Shown: positions 34,083 to 45,300 of the stretch, piece by piece | Numbering within the stretch: position 1 is the first letter of the stretch | Layout of the letters: each line of letters begins with the position of its first letter | Assembly (NCBI GenBank): GCA_947650365.1 | Contig: OX393554.1 | Coordinates: 38,156,093 to 38,220,092, forward strand | Source of the DNA: Chamaelirium japonicum | Taxonomy: Eukaryota; Streptophyta; Magnoliopsida; Liliales; Melanthiaceae | Direction of reading: 5' to 3' | Length of the DNA stretch: 64,000 nucleotides | The notes under the pieces: generated by a model | What the model was told of the DNA's origin: nothing | What the model saw: the letters and a program-made list of their open reading frames with translations, nothing else | Databases searched by the model: none | Translations under genes and position numbers: made by a program

Positions 34083-34900
34083 TGGGTTTTGGCTATTAAA
34101 ATCCGGTCCAAATCGGACATCTGTAGGATTTTCGCCCTAGCGAAAATTGGGCTTGTCCGAACGAATTCGGAAATAGCCAGCGGGCAGCATGTGCAGGAAT
34201 TTCACCCGAGCGATCCTAATTTCGCCCGAGCAAATTGGCAATGGTAGCAACGGGCTGAGCTTGTTGAGGTCGCGAATCGGGTCCAATTTTGGAAATGTTT
34301 TGGGATTGGGAACCTAAAGTCTAGGGTTTGCTCTCATATAAAAGGGAAACACGGGGAGGCTTTAGGATGAGTATAAAAACGGTGGGACCGTCGACAACGG
34401 TTACTCGGTGAGATCGAGATCATCTACGAGAAGAGCTTTCACCGGAGAAAAAGGAAGGATCCGAAGGGAGGGAGGGGCCGCACAAGGAAGGATCGAGGGG
34501 GGTGCGCCGGTGCAATGCTACCCGCGGACTCTTGGTGTGCTCATGCGATAGTGACACATGGTGTAGCTTCTCGATAGATGGTTGAGAAAGCGATTGAAGG
34601 ACGATAAGAGATGGGAAGCCCGATCTAGGACTTGCCGCAAGGAGAGAATAGAGAGGAATGAAGGAAGAGAGAAAGAAGAAAAAAAAAAGGTAGATGGAGG
34701 ATGAGGATACAAAGTGCGGATCATCATCTGTGTTATTCGGCTTCGACTTTGAACTCTATTTCTTGGCAGATCCTACAGTAACTCTGTATCTCTCGGGCGG
34801 GTGTTATCTACTTTGTGTGTTCTGTGAGAGGAGATCGAAAAAGGGTTTATGGGGGTTCGACAAGTGGTGACCCACTGCACTATGTAATTTCTCAATAGTG
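34083..34900 (+). repeat. Probable LTR fragment
   Basis: It starts near TGTTGGGTTTTGGC, carries GCCCGAGCAAATTGG-type text like the LTR at 3.3-3.8 kb, and has a TATA box CTCATATAAAAGGG near 34335 followed by a second (GAGTATAAAAACG). No partner LTR, primer-binding site or duplication was found, so ends and type are uncertain. Confidence 0.4.
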
Positions 34901-35465
34901 ATAATCTAATCATTGATTGCCAAATATTCTGTGATTTTTATTGTTGTTTGGTTGTTTCATATTTTTTGTGCTGTTGTATGGCGTGATCTTCGTGGGCTCT
35001 TAGTTACTCGATCCATGGCACACGATGCTCTCAATTGCACTCAGCGGATCGCCGCGGTGCATGCCCGACTCGATGTTGTCCAACATCAGTGCCTGTCCGA
35101 TTCTTGGGCAGGGTTATCGAGGGACCTGGATCCTCAACAAGCTTCTCCTCCCTCCTGCTTTATTTGGAAAGGAACTTGCATGTAGCGTTTCAATGTCTTC
35201 TTCTAGATGATCTTCAAGCTTTAATGCACCAAAAAAAATATCCTTGGGGTATGCCTATGACTAGCCCAAATGATTTCAGAATATGACACTACAAAGAAGC
35301 CAAAATCAAAGAAAGAGGGAAGGTCTAAGGGGCTTGATTGATAACTTTAGAACATATATTGCCGCCCTCTATGCACTGTGCTTATTAGCAATCTATTCCC
35401 AAGATACAACATACATGTGAGGAATTAAGTGTGCAGTGCAATAATTCTTCACCAAACTTGTTACC
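34901..35465. other. Unassigned stretch
   Basis: A 90-codon plus-strand frame (about 34913-35185) contains MAHDALNCTQRIAAVHARLD. I recognise no domain, and the DNA lies between an LTR-like fragment and TRIM remnants, so it is probably retroelement interior. Confidence 0.4.
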
Positions 35466-35795
35466 ATGGTATCAAAGCTAGCCCGTCTCCTACTCCTGCT
35501 CCCGCTCCGGGTGCTCCCCACCGATCGTGTGAGGGTGTGAGGGTATCTAACATGCTACAACATACCCGGGCTTTTGAGATGTGAGGGTATCTAATATGGT
35601 ATCAGAGCTACCTCGTCTCCTGCCTGCTCCGGGTGCTCCTCACCGATCGTGCCTTGCCACACGTGCTCCGCATGAGGAGGAGTGTTAACGGACAGTCCCA
35701 CATCGGTAAGAGAGGCACCCATCACCCGCTTAATATACCCACTGTGGACCTTCCCTTACAACCCGGGTTTTTGGGCATGAGAGTATCGGAGAACT
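35466..35795 (+). mobile_element. Damaged TRIM with tRNA-iMet primer-binding site
   Basis: TGGTATCAGAGC (perfect iMet-type site) lies near 35598 and a diverged TGGTATCAAAGC near 35470; both are followed by TACCTCGTCTCCTG/TAGCCCGTCTCCTA and CTCCGGGTGCTC text. A GCATGAGGAGGAG polypurine tract leads into TGTTAACGGACAGTCCCACATCGG at 35683, the start of a 3' LTR running to about 35790. The 5' LTR survives only as its end (CCCGGGCTTTTGAGATGTGAGGGTATCT). The double interior suggests an internal rearrangement. Confidence 0.65.
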
Positions 35796-36917
35796 ATTGT
35801 TGTCCATGAAGCATGCGAGAATTCAAAGCGCTCTATGAAAAACTTGCGTGGAACCAAAAAAAGAAATTCTATTAAAAACATCGAACAATCACGAAATAAC
35901 ATAAAACAAATTTTCAAAACACCCTTTCATTTTCAAAAAAAAAAAAACAGGTGGAAAGGAAAGGACCCAATCAGATCCGACCCGAGTCCGATCCCAGTAC
36001 GTGCTAAATACAAAGTGCACCTCTAAAATACCACAAACGCTCAATCGTCTATATCGTACGCGCGCGTGCGTTGTACTTCGCACCATTATGATGAGTTGCA
36101 CCATTGTCATAGCCTCCTCTAGTGAGTAGGGCTATTGACACACCAAGTATTGCTTTTCACACACCAAATACTTTCACATCACCCAGTTTTAAACTTTTAT
36201 ATAGTTGCTCATTGCACACCTCCAATTTTTAAAAAATCCTATACTACCCTTCTTCCCCAAATTACTCCACACACACACATCCAAACCCTAACACCCTACC
36301 TCCACCATCAACTGCTCCGACGAGCTCCTCCGACGAACTCGTCTCCGCTCTCCGCCCCTCCCCAAACTCATCTTCTCCCTGAGCTCACCCGAGCTTCCCC
36401 GCCCCTCCCCGAGCTCAGCTCCTCCCCGAGCTTCCCCGCCCAGATGACGAGCTCCTCCCTTCGTCGTCATCTTTCGGCATCCAATCCTTACGTTCGACCG
36501 ACCAGAGCCGAACATTATATAGTGCGTTCAACCACCCAACATGGTACAATAAAGACACAAATCTTCCTCGATCCATTACTTATAGACCCACCATCGCGAC
36601 TTTCCTTGAGCAACTAAATGGATGGTTGCCCATTCCATGTGCAATAAATTTTTCCCTCCAAGAGATAAACATATGGGTCACACCTAGTTACTTTTGGAGG
36701 AACCTCCCAAATGTTCGTTCACTAAGGGTCCAAAATACCAAAACTAGCTTTCGGCTCCAAAAGTAACACGTAAGGGCAGCCATAAAGCAAGCCTTTTGGG
36801 CCTCAACTTGGTCCATAAAATGGGTCCAAGATTGCCCAATACTGAGTGGAATAAAGCTTCAAAGAGAGCCATTCCAGTGATCTATTGACTCCAATTGGTA
36901 TGAATAATCAGTGTCCA
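35796..36917. other. Unassigned 3' flank of the PPR gene
   Basis: 36120-36260 (AGGGCTATTGACACACC...) looks like one end of a MITE, but no matching inverted end was found. 36300-36450 is a GAGCTCCTCC/CCCCGAGCTC low-complexity block. No gene. Confidence 0.45.
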
Positions 36918-39389
36918 TCATCTCCAATCTTCGATCAATTGCACAACCATTGTTTGCTTCTTTAGATCCTCGAGCATCAGACGGATATCCAAAGTCCGAG
37001 GATGCGAGGTATCACTCGCGAAAAAAGAGTGGAAACCTCCCCTCACTTGGATCCAACTGCACCCCGGTTCCTTGCAGATTATCCCCTCCTTCATTCCCCT
37101 TCTCACCCTCCTGACCTCGTCCCACATGCCCGCCGCGGCATAAATGTTCGAGAGGAGCACGTAAGCAGATTCATTGTCAGGTTCCAGCTCGAGGAGTTTT
37201 CGGGATGCAACCTCTCCAAACTCCACGTTCCGATGAATGCTACACGCTGTAAGAAAGCTCTGCCAAACCCTAGCATCTGGATTCACGGGCATTCGATCGA
37301 TACTGCTTCTGGCTTCTTCTAAGCATCCGACTCGACCGAGGAGGTCGATAACACATGCATAGTGTTCCAAAGATGGAGCTAAGAGGTAGATTTCGATCAT
37401 GGAGTTCAAGTAATGGTAGGCTCCCTCCACATTACCTGCATGACAGCATGAATAAAGGACTCCCAAGAATGTTATCTCATCAGGACCGACGCCTAATTCG
37501 AGCATCCTCTCAAAACTCTCCACCACCTTGTCGTGATCGCCATGTTGGGCATACCCTGTTATCATCGCATTCCAAGCCGCCAAATTGCCCTTTGGGATCT
37601 TTTCGAAGACCTTAGTCGCATCGTCTAAGGCTCCACATTTACAGTAGAGATCGATCACAGCACTTCCAACAAAACTATCATGATTGATGCCTAGTTTCAG
37701 AGCCAGAGAGTGCATGCTCCTACCTTGCTCTATCGACGTCAATGCACGGCAAGCTTTGACGACCACGCTGACAGTAGCACTGTCAACGTCCACTCCCAGA
37801 CTCCGACTGGTCTTGAATAGTTTCAGCGCATCTGCGTGATAGCCGGCCTCGACATATGTTGTTGCCAATGCATTAACGAGCGCCAAATCTCTTATGTCGG
37901 CTTCGTCAAATACCTGTTTGGATTCCTCAATCCTACCGCACTTTCCATAGGCTGTAATCAAGGTAGTGGCCATGCAATCGTCAGATACATGTCCTGATTT
38001 GGTTATGTATGAATGGATTTGTGTTAACTGATTCAGACTAGAGGAGCAAGAAATAGCTTCAGAAAGGCTTAAGAGGGTCACAGTATTGGGTTGTAACAAG
38101 GAATGCCGCATCTGCGAAAACAAGCCCAGTGCTGAATCCGGTGATCGAGTCGCCGCGTAAACTGCTATCATGGCATTCCAAGAAACAATATCTCTTTCAC
38201 CCATTTCATCGAATACCCTCTCTGCATCATCAATCCCACAGCCTTTCCCATACATGGAGATAAGGGCATTGCCGACAGGGACAACCGACAGGAACCCAGA
38301 TTTCAAACACCATGAATGGATCTGTATTCCGCATTTCAGAAGCCCCGGCTCATCGATTGCAGAGAGAACATTGATCAGAGTATACTCGTTTATTTCCATC
38401 TCTGTCGAGCTCAAGAATCTAAACACATCCAGTGCCTCCGCCCCATCGAACACCCCGAGAAGCGTGCTCCAAGAAACCACATCGGGTTCCCGAATCTCTT
38501 CGAAAGCGCGCAGCCCGTCGCTCTTAGTCCCACAGCTGCAATACAAGCTCAGAAGCGCATTGCTCAAAGGAGTGGAACCGAAGGGCAGGAACCCCATCTT
38601 TACGCTTAACCCATGAATCTGCACTCCCTGTTTGATCTTCCAGCCTTCATCGGCCAACGCAGCGAGCACGCTTGCGAGGCAGAACTCATTGAGACGCAGA
38701 CCCAAACACCTCATCTCCATGAAGAATTGAAGGGCCGTGTCGAGCTCCCGGTTCTTCACATACCCAGATACCATCGCAGTCCACACCACTGGATCCGACG
38801 CAGGGGATTCACAGAAGCACTTCTCTGCGGAACCCAAGTCGCCGGCTTTCGAGTAGCTGTGCAGTAAGCCGCAGACGACGAAATCGGCCGAGAAAAATCC
38901 CACTTTGACGGCGATCCCGTGGATTATCTCGCTCTCCTGGATGTCGGAGGCGGCCTTTAGGAGGGAGCTCAAGGTGAAGGCGTCGGGCCGTAGGCCGTGG
39001 AGCTGCAACTCCTCCATGGAACGGAACGCGGGTTCGGTGAGGCCGTGGCGGGCGCATCCGGCGATGAGTGCATTCCACGCCGCGGTGTCGGTGGCGGGCA
39101 TGTTGAGTAGGAGGCCGCGGGCTCCGGCGAGGTCGCCGTAGCTGGAGAAGCGGCTGACTAGGAGGGTGCCGAGGCGGAGGTCTGAAGAGAAGCCGGACTT
39201 GATGAAGAGAGGGATGGTTTGGAGGGGGTGCTGCGCGTCGGATGCCTGGAGGGCCTGCGGGTGGAGGCCACGGCGGAGCAAGGGTGTGATGGGTGGCGGT
39301 GGCGGTGGCGGTGGGAGGAGGCTGGTGGTGAAGGATTTGGATGGAGTTGGGAGGGAGGGGATCCTGGGGATGAGATTCCACCTCTTCAT
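36918..39389 (-). CDS. PLS-class pentatricopeptide repeat protein with E domain
   Basis: A single intronless open frame of 823 residues with ATG at 39389. Residues 1-40 (MKRWNLIPRIPSLPTPSKSF, then eight Pro at 26-33) are rich in R/S/T/P and poor in acidic residues, as in an organelle-targeting peptide. From about residue 70 to 700 there are roughly twenty 31-36-residue helical repeats with PPR/L/S signatures, e.g. DTAAWNALIAGCARHG, NALISMYGKGCGIDDAERVF, VGSAVIDLYCKCGALDDATK and NLAAWNAMITGYAQHGDHDK. The last ~120 residues are E1/E2 motifs (PDARVWQSFLTACSIHRNVE ... SAYVLLSNIYAAAGMWDEV ... CKEPGCSWIQV). There is no DYW deaminase domain. Such proteins bind single-stranded RNA in mitochondria or plastids, usually recruiting C-to-U editing factors in trans. 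Lack of introns and full length indicate an intact gene. The specific target cannot be read here. Confidence 0.95.
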   Translation of the reverse strand: MKRWNLIPRIPSLPTPSKSFTTSLLPPPPPPPPITPLLRRGLHPQALQASDAQHPLQTIPLFIKSGFSSDLRLGTLLVSRFSSYGDLAGARGLLLNMPATDTAAWNALIAGCARHGLTEPAFRSMEELQLHGLRPDAFTLSSLLKAASDIQESEIIHGIAVKVGFFSADFVVCGLLHSYSKAGDLGSAEKCFCESPASDPVVWTAMVSGYVKNRELDTALQFFMEMRCLGLRLNEFCLASVLAALADEGWKIKQGVQIHGLSVKMGFLPFGSTPLSNALLSLYCSCGTKSDGLRAFEEIREPDVVSWSTLLGVFDGAEALDVFRFLSSTEMEINEYTLINVLSAIDEPGLLKCGIQIHSWCLKSGFLSVVPVGNALISMYGKGCGIDDAERVFDEMGERDIVSWNAMIAVYAATRSPDSALGLFSQMRHSLLQPNTVTLLSLSEAISCSSSLNQLTQIHSYITKSGHVSDDCMATTLITAYGKCGRIEESKQVFDEADIRDLALVNALATTYVEAGYHADALKLFKTSRSLGVDVDSATVSVVVKACRALTSIEQGRSMHSLALKLGINHDSFVGSAVIDLYCKCGALDDATKVFEKIPKGNLAAWNAMITGYAQHGDHDKVVESFERMLELGVGPDEITFLGVLYSCCHAGNVEGAYHYLNSMIEIYLLAPSLEHYACVIDLLGRVGCLEEARSSIDRMPVNPDARVWQSFLTACSIHRNVEFGEVASRKLLELEPDNESAYVLLSNIYAAAGMWDEVRRVRRGMKEGIICKEPGCSWIQVRGGFHSFFASDTSHPRTLDIRLMLEDLKKQTMVVQLIEDWR

Positions 39390-39474
39390 TCATTTGCAGC
39401 CCTTGTTTTAGAGAAAAGGTTATGGAGTTCTGAGGGTGGACTATGGTTTTGAACGATAGGAATATTCATTTTTG

Positions 39475-40073
39475 GATAAATTAAACTTAACCCCCCTAAA
39501 TTTTTTCCCAAAACCATTTAAGCCCCCTATTGCTGACAAAGTACACATTGCAATTCAGTATTTCATAGATAGAAATTTTTATTAAGTGACCAAAGGGGTA
39601 TTGTGCTAACATTTCAAACTACAAGGACCGATTTGGAAGAAAAAAAAACTTTAGCGGGGTTAAGAGCATCTCCAACCGTATGCCATTTTGCCATAAATGG
39701 CAGACGGGGCCCTCCAACCACATGCTATAACCCCCTGCATTTATGCAGGGGGGGTTTGGCCGAAAACTTTGTCGAGATTCAAGTCAAAATGACAAGGCTG
39801 CTATTTGACTATTCATTTTCATAATTTCGAAAAGGCCCTCTAAATTTTGTATAGATTAAATGTAATGACCAACATATCCAAAAAATGAAGGGCTGATGAA
39901 AATGGAGGGCCTCCAAATGGGGGCCATGGTTGAAGGCTAATCAAAATGGAGGGCCTCCAAATAGAATTATTCTTAGAATATTTCCATTTGGCAATGGCAA
40001 AATAGGGGCTATGGTTGGAGATGCTCTAAGTGATTTACGGCTAAACTTCAGTCGGTAAAGTGTAGTTTACCCT
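39475..40073. mobile_element. MITE (CCCCCT/AGGGGG type) carrying a nested MITE
   Basis: Its two halves, 39475-39663 and 40027-40073, align with the intact relative at 54205-54459: AACTTAACCCCCCTAAA, AAAGGGGTATTGTGCTAA, ATTTCAAACT, then TAAGTGATTTACGGCTAAAC and GTAAAGTGTAGTTTACCCT. The insert at 39664-40026 is a different element. Flanks TCATTTTT/TGAATTTT (6/8) may be a worn target duplication. It begins about 85 bp upstream of the PPR start codon. Confidence 0.7.
39664..40026. mobile_element. PIF/Harbinger-like MITE nested in another MITE
   Basis: GAGCATCTCCAACC at the left end is inverted as GGTTGGAGATGCTC at the right, flanked by TAA on both sides (39661-39663, 40027-40029). The interior carries GGAGGGCCTCCAAATRG words in direct repeat. 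It is 363 bp, non-coding, and the same family type as 22575-23033. Confidence 0.88.
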
Positions 40074-40110
40074 TGAATTTTCTTGTACAAAATCTACTGG
40101 CTCTCTCAAA

Positions 40111-40615
40111 CAGGGGTGACAATGGGTCGGGTTCGGGTCCTATCCATACTCATTACATATTTGGGTATGGTAGGGTCCCTACCTGACCCATACCCATTTG
40201 GATTTTGAGTTTCGGGTTTTGGCTATGGTGTCGAGTATGAATTGGGTAAATTTGCCTCTTTTTTCTCCACCACATGCAATTGCTTGAGTAGATATCAATG
40301 TATTACAATGAAATGTTAATAAGCTTTTATGGTTTCTTACTATATTGGTTTTAGTAGGTTTGAGTTTGGGTAGAATTTGGATAAGTATATGAGTTCAATT
40401 AAAATCTAGGTATATTACAATGAATTTGGAGTCAAACAATATTATCTAAATATACACAAGTAAGAGGGCAATCGGGTATCCGATTTCGGGTTTGGGTATT
40501 GAGGTACATGTACCCATACCCGAAAGTTAATAGGGTAGCAACCTTATCCAAACCTTATTTCGGGTACAAAATATGTACCCTTATCCGAGGTTTTAGATCT
40601 CCATTGCCACCCCTA
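40111..40615. mobile_element. hAT-like MITE, GGGTATGGGTA-word type
   Basis: 505 bp with target duplication CTCTCAAA/CTCTCATA (40103-40110, 40616-40623; 7/8). Its ends are CAGGGGTGACAATGGGTCGG and, in reverse complement, TAGGGGTGGCAATGGAG. The interior is made of TATGGGTA/TACCCATACCC/GGGTATCCG words around an A/T-rich middle. It lies upstream of the PPR gene. Confidence 0.87.
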
Positions 40616-40623
40616 CTCTCATA

Positions 40624-42306
40624 GGGATCTTAAATAAAATTAAATTAAATTAAAAAAATTAACTAGGGAAGAACAATGTCTCGGGAACAAAATTTTTCAT
40701 CCATGTATAAGGTGGGCGAACATTACCTCCTTTCCTGAGAAGTTGGATGCACACTTCGATAGGCACAACAATCCATGCATCGCACTCAACCAACTTTTTA
40801 CGGGTACGCCTGGCGATTCAAATGAGGGGGTAACGATCACACAGATTGAAGAATGATGAATAAAATCGCTCTCATACCCTTGTTATAGAGAAGTATTGTT
40901 GAGGAAATATTTTAGTGAAATAAATATTACAAAAAAAATTTAGAGAGGAAATAATCTAAAGAGAAATATTATAGAAAGAGAATATAGGTAGAGAAATTTA
41001 CAAAATAATGTTGTAGAATAACAAATTATTAGGGAGTGACATAGAAAGAGAATGTGGAAGAGAGAGTAGGTTATAGCGATAATGTTTTAAAAAGAGTTTT
41101 AAATGAAGGAAATAACTGAAAAACTAATTTTGGGCTCAAAATTGGTTTTATTGTCAAATGTTAGATAATTTTAGAACCAGCTCTCGATAAGCTGAAAGTG
41201 GTTTTGCGGAAAACTAGATTTTGGTATTCCAAAATCAAAACCTAAAATTTCAAAACCAATGCCAGACACACCCTAAGAATGCCCAATTTTTAAAAAACAA
41301 CAATACAAAAATAATGAGAGAACCTCACTCATTTTGTAAGCATTCGAAATAACATCACTAACATATTTATATCGCAGACAACGCTGTTTTTATAAGGGCA
41401 TCATCGTGAACATACCAATCCTCAAAGATTGTTGCCGAAAACCTGAACAAGACAACTTAACAAAAAAGTGGCATACTTAGAAATCTAAAAGGTCAGCTGG
41501 CGAGTAGGGAGACCTACCTTGTCAGTTACATAGTCCAACTTTAAACTCATGCAACCAGAGAGATCAGTAACCCCCCCAGTTCCTTGAGACTGTAGATGAA
41601 GAGCGTAGAAGGCAACATTCACTATAAGGAGACAAATTATGACCCAAAGAGGTGAAGTGAACCAACATTTCAAATGTTTTTATAAAAAAAAAAAACTAAC
41701 ATACAGTTTTCTATTCATTCTTCATAACATAATATTTTTTAATAAATAAAAAAAAACTAACATACAGCTGACCACCATCTGATGTGTAACAAAATCTCCC
41801 ATCAGAATCATTTTCTAAAGTTTTTGAAAAATAAAGGAAATAAGACATGACTCACTCAATTACAACATGTAAGAAGTAAATGTTGAGGCACTTCATTCCA
41901 AGGATATTTAATACCTTTATTGCCACTAGAAAATTCCGATACAGACGCAAGAGAACTTAACGATACGGACTCACGCACAATACGCATGAAAAAACAAAAT
42001 CACGAACTTAAAGGGACATCTATCATTAAGAAGAAAATAAATAAAGTGTGTCATGATACAATTGTATATACTTCAAAAATTTGTAAATCAAGCTTCCGTT
42101 TATGTCCACATAACCCAACCATCACCAGTCGACACAAGCCTCGTCACCGTAACATACCGACGGGGGAACACTGCCACCTCATCTTGCGTCAGGTCGGGTC
42201 CGCTTCAGTATCTCCACCACCAGTATCAAATGTACGTCCAGTACTATACATCTCCGAGAGAGGATAATCTTCACACTGAGGCAGCACGGGATGCAATCAC
42301 GAACAA
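40624..42306. other. Intergenic region holding the PAF1 3' UTR and repeat fragments
   Basis: The minus-strand PAF1 3' UTR must begin at 42306. A plus-strand CTTTATTGCC near 41915 gives AATAAAG on the minus strand, about 390 nt after the stop, a plausible poly(A) signal. 41085-41275 ends in GCCAGACACACCCTA, the usual end of a plant MITE (reverse complement TAGGGTGTGTCTGGC), but the other end is unclear. 41487-41600 is a repeat shared with 55240-55340. Confidence 0.5.
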
Positions 42307-45300
42307 TTAGTCGGACATGTCTTCCTCTCCGCTGTCGTGATCCATGTCATCCACTCGTGGGAGCTTATGCCGTCTTTCAGCATCATCTTCCCTCGAAGAC
42401 ATTCCCCTCTTGGAATTAAATTTATCGACCTTATCCTGGAAAATAGGGAGCCCGCATATTAAGAACCATTTTAAAGGAAAAAATCGACTTGCTTAAAATG
42501 GTTCCTAGTTCGAACATCAGATGCAGCATGTATATGAAAGCCCATTACAAGTCGACAAGAAGAAATTAATTTTATTGGTCATCAACAAAAACAAAACTGC
42601 ATGTATTTCTAAATTGCCATACAAACCATCAAAATTGAGAGTAACCAAACCAATAGTGCCCACTGTAGCTGCTACTAGATTTATTAAGTTCCTAAAAGCT
42701 TGGTGAATCAGTAGTCAAAAAAAATGGCAGCAGCAAGAAAATAGTCAAAATAGTGTCCAAAAGGTGAAAGGCACTAAAAATAGAAAATAGAATTGAAAAG
42801 GTATATCAAAAAATCGAGACAAATGGGAGTAGAGTGGAAACATGCACTTAACATTGAAATTAGCTTCAATAAAAAGGAGAGAATTTGCAAACAAAATTCC
42901 AAATCAAGTCTCCACATATTTTAATGATTGATAAATTTGTTTTCACTAACTGCCATAAGAGAGCACTGTCCGAATTTGTAAACACAATCCCAAATCTTAT
43001 TCTCCACATGTATGTCATAGTTGATTTAAAAAAAAATTCAACGAAGTGCCATAAAAGGAAGCATGGCCCAGTTGATCCTCAAAGATCATCTTCACACTTT
43101 CTTATGTTTACACTGAAACTAAAGCACGCAAGCACATATTTAAGAAGTTCGAAGGTGCGGCCCATGATCCTATGCCTAATTACATGTATATCGTGCTAAA
43201 TAATATAACTTGTCATATAATCTCTAAATAATGGCATCTGTTGATGTACTCCCATAGCAGGAAGAGCATTGGATTAACAGTCAAGAGAACAAGAGATTTC
43301 GTGTAAGTTTAGTTTATGTGAGGATTTGTTCCAGTTGGTTACACAGATTCGGATTTCCAAGTAGATAGACTCCAGAATGTCTACTTCTGGTTATATGTTC
43401 ACTTTGGGTGGAGAAGCCATTACTTGGAGGAGTGTGAAGCAGTCTTGCATTGATGATTCCACCATGGAAGCAGAATTTGTTGCCAGTATGGAGACAACTA
43501 AGGAAGCAGTTTGGCTAAGAACGTTCCTATTAGAACTTGGGAGTGGTACCTTTAGTACAGTCACCCATGGTTCTATACCGTGATAACAATGTGGCAATTA
43601 CACTGACAAAAAAGCAAAGAAATCATTAAAAAGGGAAGTGTACATAGAGCGCAAGTTTTATCTCATTAGAGATATAGCTAAGCGTTGGGATATCGGTGTA
43701 ACCAAGATTGTGCCGGTTAACAACCTTGCAAATCCTTTTACAAAGACTGATAACAAATTTTTTTAGAACCATATAGAGGGCATGGCCGCATGGGTGTTAT
43801 GTCTGATGTAGATTAGCATTAATAACAAGTAGAAGATTGTTGAGAATGGTGATGTTTTGCATGCCAAATCCATGTTCATTGGACATTATTAATGAGATAG
43901 ATTCCTTTATATGCATTATACGATGTTACACTTATTCTATTGTTGCATGAGATGCATAATAGTCCTTCAGGTATAACATAAGCAGCTTAGGTGTCTTGAT
44001 GAGATTCACATACAGGTTGTCTGAGTCTACCCGATAAGGTTCGCAGTCTGTGATAGAACTGGACATCCTATCTGTAAGACTGTAAGACTCTTGACTTTCA
44101 CGCAAGGTTGTCAAGGCGAGGCGAGGTGCCTAAGGTGCGCCTAGTCGCCTAGGCACGCCTAGGAGTCGCCTTGTGGTTTTGGTTTTGGTTTTGGTTTTTT
44201 TTTTTTAAATACAACCAACTAAGATATTTGTTATCATTTGAATATGTAATAATGCAAAGTATGATGAAATTTGTAGCAAGTTAGAATGATTAAATTTGTA
44301 TAACATGAATACAATGACTGAAGTTCGTCACATAATAATGAACAATGGATAATGATAGATTCCATATCCACCAACAAATGACGATATGATTGAAGTCTAT
44401 CACAAACAGTTAGTGAACAATTAAGCACGTGAAGCTGTAATGATCAAATGACTGAAATCATCACATAACAGTAAACAATTGATATATGACAAATAAATCA
44501 TGACCCTAGGCAAAAAAAAACAAATTGATAAAGAAGCATTGAACCATCGAAGAAAAAAACCAAAAATAGCATAAGGTGTGCCTTATTGATGCCTTATTGA
44601 CTACGCTTAGATGTGGTTAGACGCGCCTAAGCATGCGCCTTATGCACATGCGCCTAGGCGGCTTGTACCATTCCGGAGCGCCTAGGCGCGCACCTTGACA
44701 ACACTGCTTTCACGTAGTGTGAAATGGTTTCTCTCAACTATCAGAGTTGTGACTCTGAGTCAATTGTGTTGGTGTGTTTGGAACACACTGAACAAGATCA
44801 CTATGAGTCTATGAGAACATTTCATCTAAAATACTGTCATGGGATGGTGTCTTGTCTACAGATTGCACAGACTCTTAATCTTGAGATGCTCATGAACATG
44901 AGGCTTAGTGTCTGTCACTTTGACTTACAAACAAGTAAGACCGACGAGCTGGTTGACACCTGTGTATCTTGGGTGGCTTGCACTGAGTGTTTGGTAACAC
45001 GATCGATCGTCGAGGAATTATAAACTCTCTATAATGGTGAAGGTATCCCGTTAGGTAACTCTCATAAAGCATGATCACTAGAACCGATCTCGAGCAAATG
45101 GATTTTATATATGATTATAAATTATTATTATTTTATAAAAAATATTTTTGATGAAAAAGTTGTGTTGATTAGTAATCATGAGTAATGAGAAGTTGTGACT
45201 TAAGAACATGAGTACAGTGAACATCGGGTAAGACAATTACACCTGCAGATCAACACTTTTGGATATCGGATAAGGAAGGGTTTATACGCAAATATGTACA

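Noticed and set aside
38809..39393. 194-codon minus-strand frame overlapping the PPR N-terminus
   Set aside because: It is a frame-shifted shadow of the PPR gene: Pro/Arg/His-rich, produced by G/C-rich third positions.
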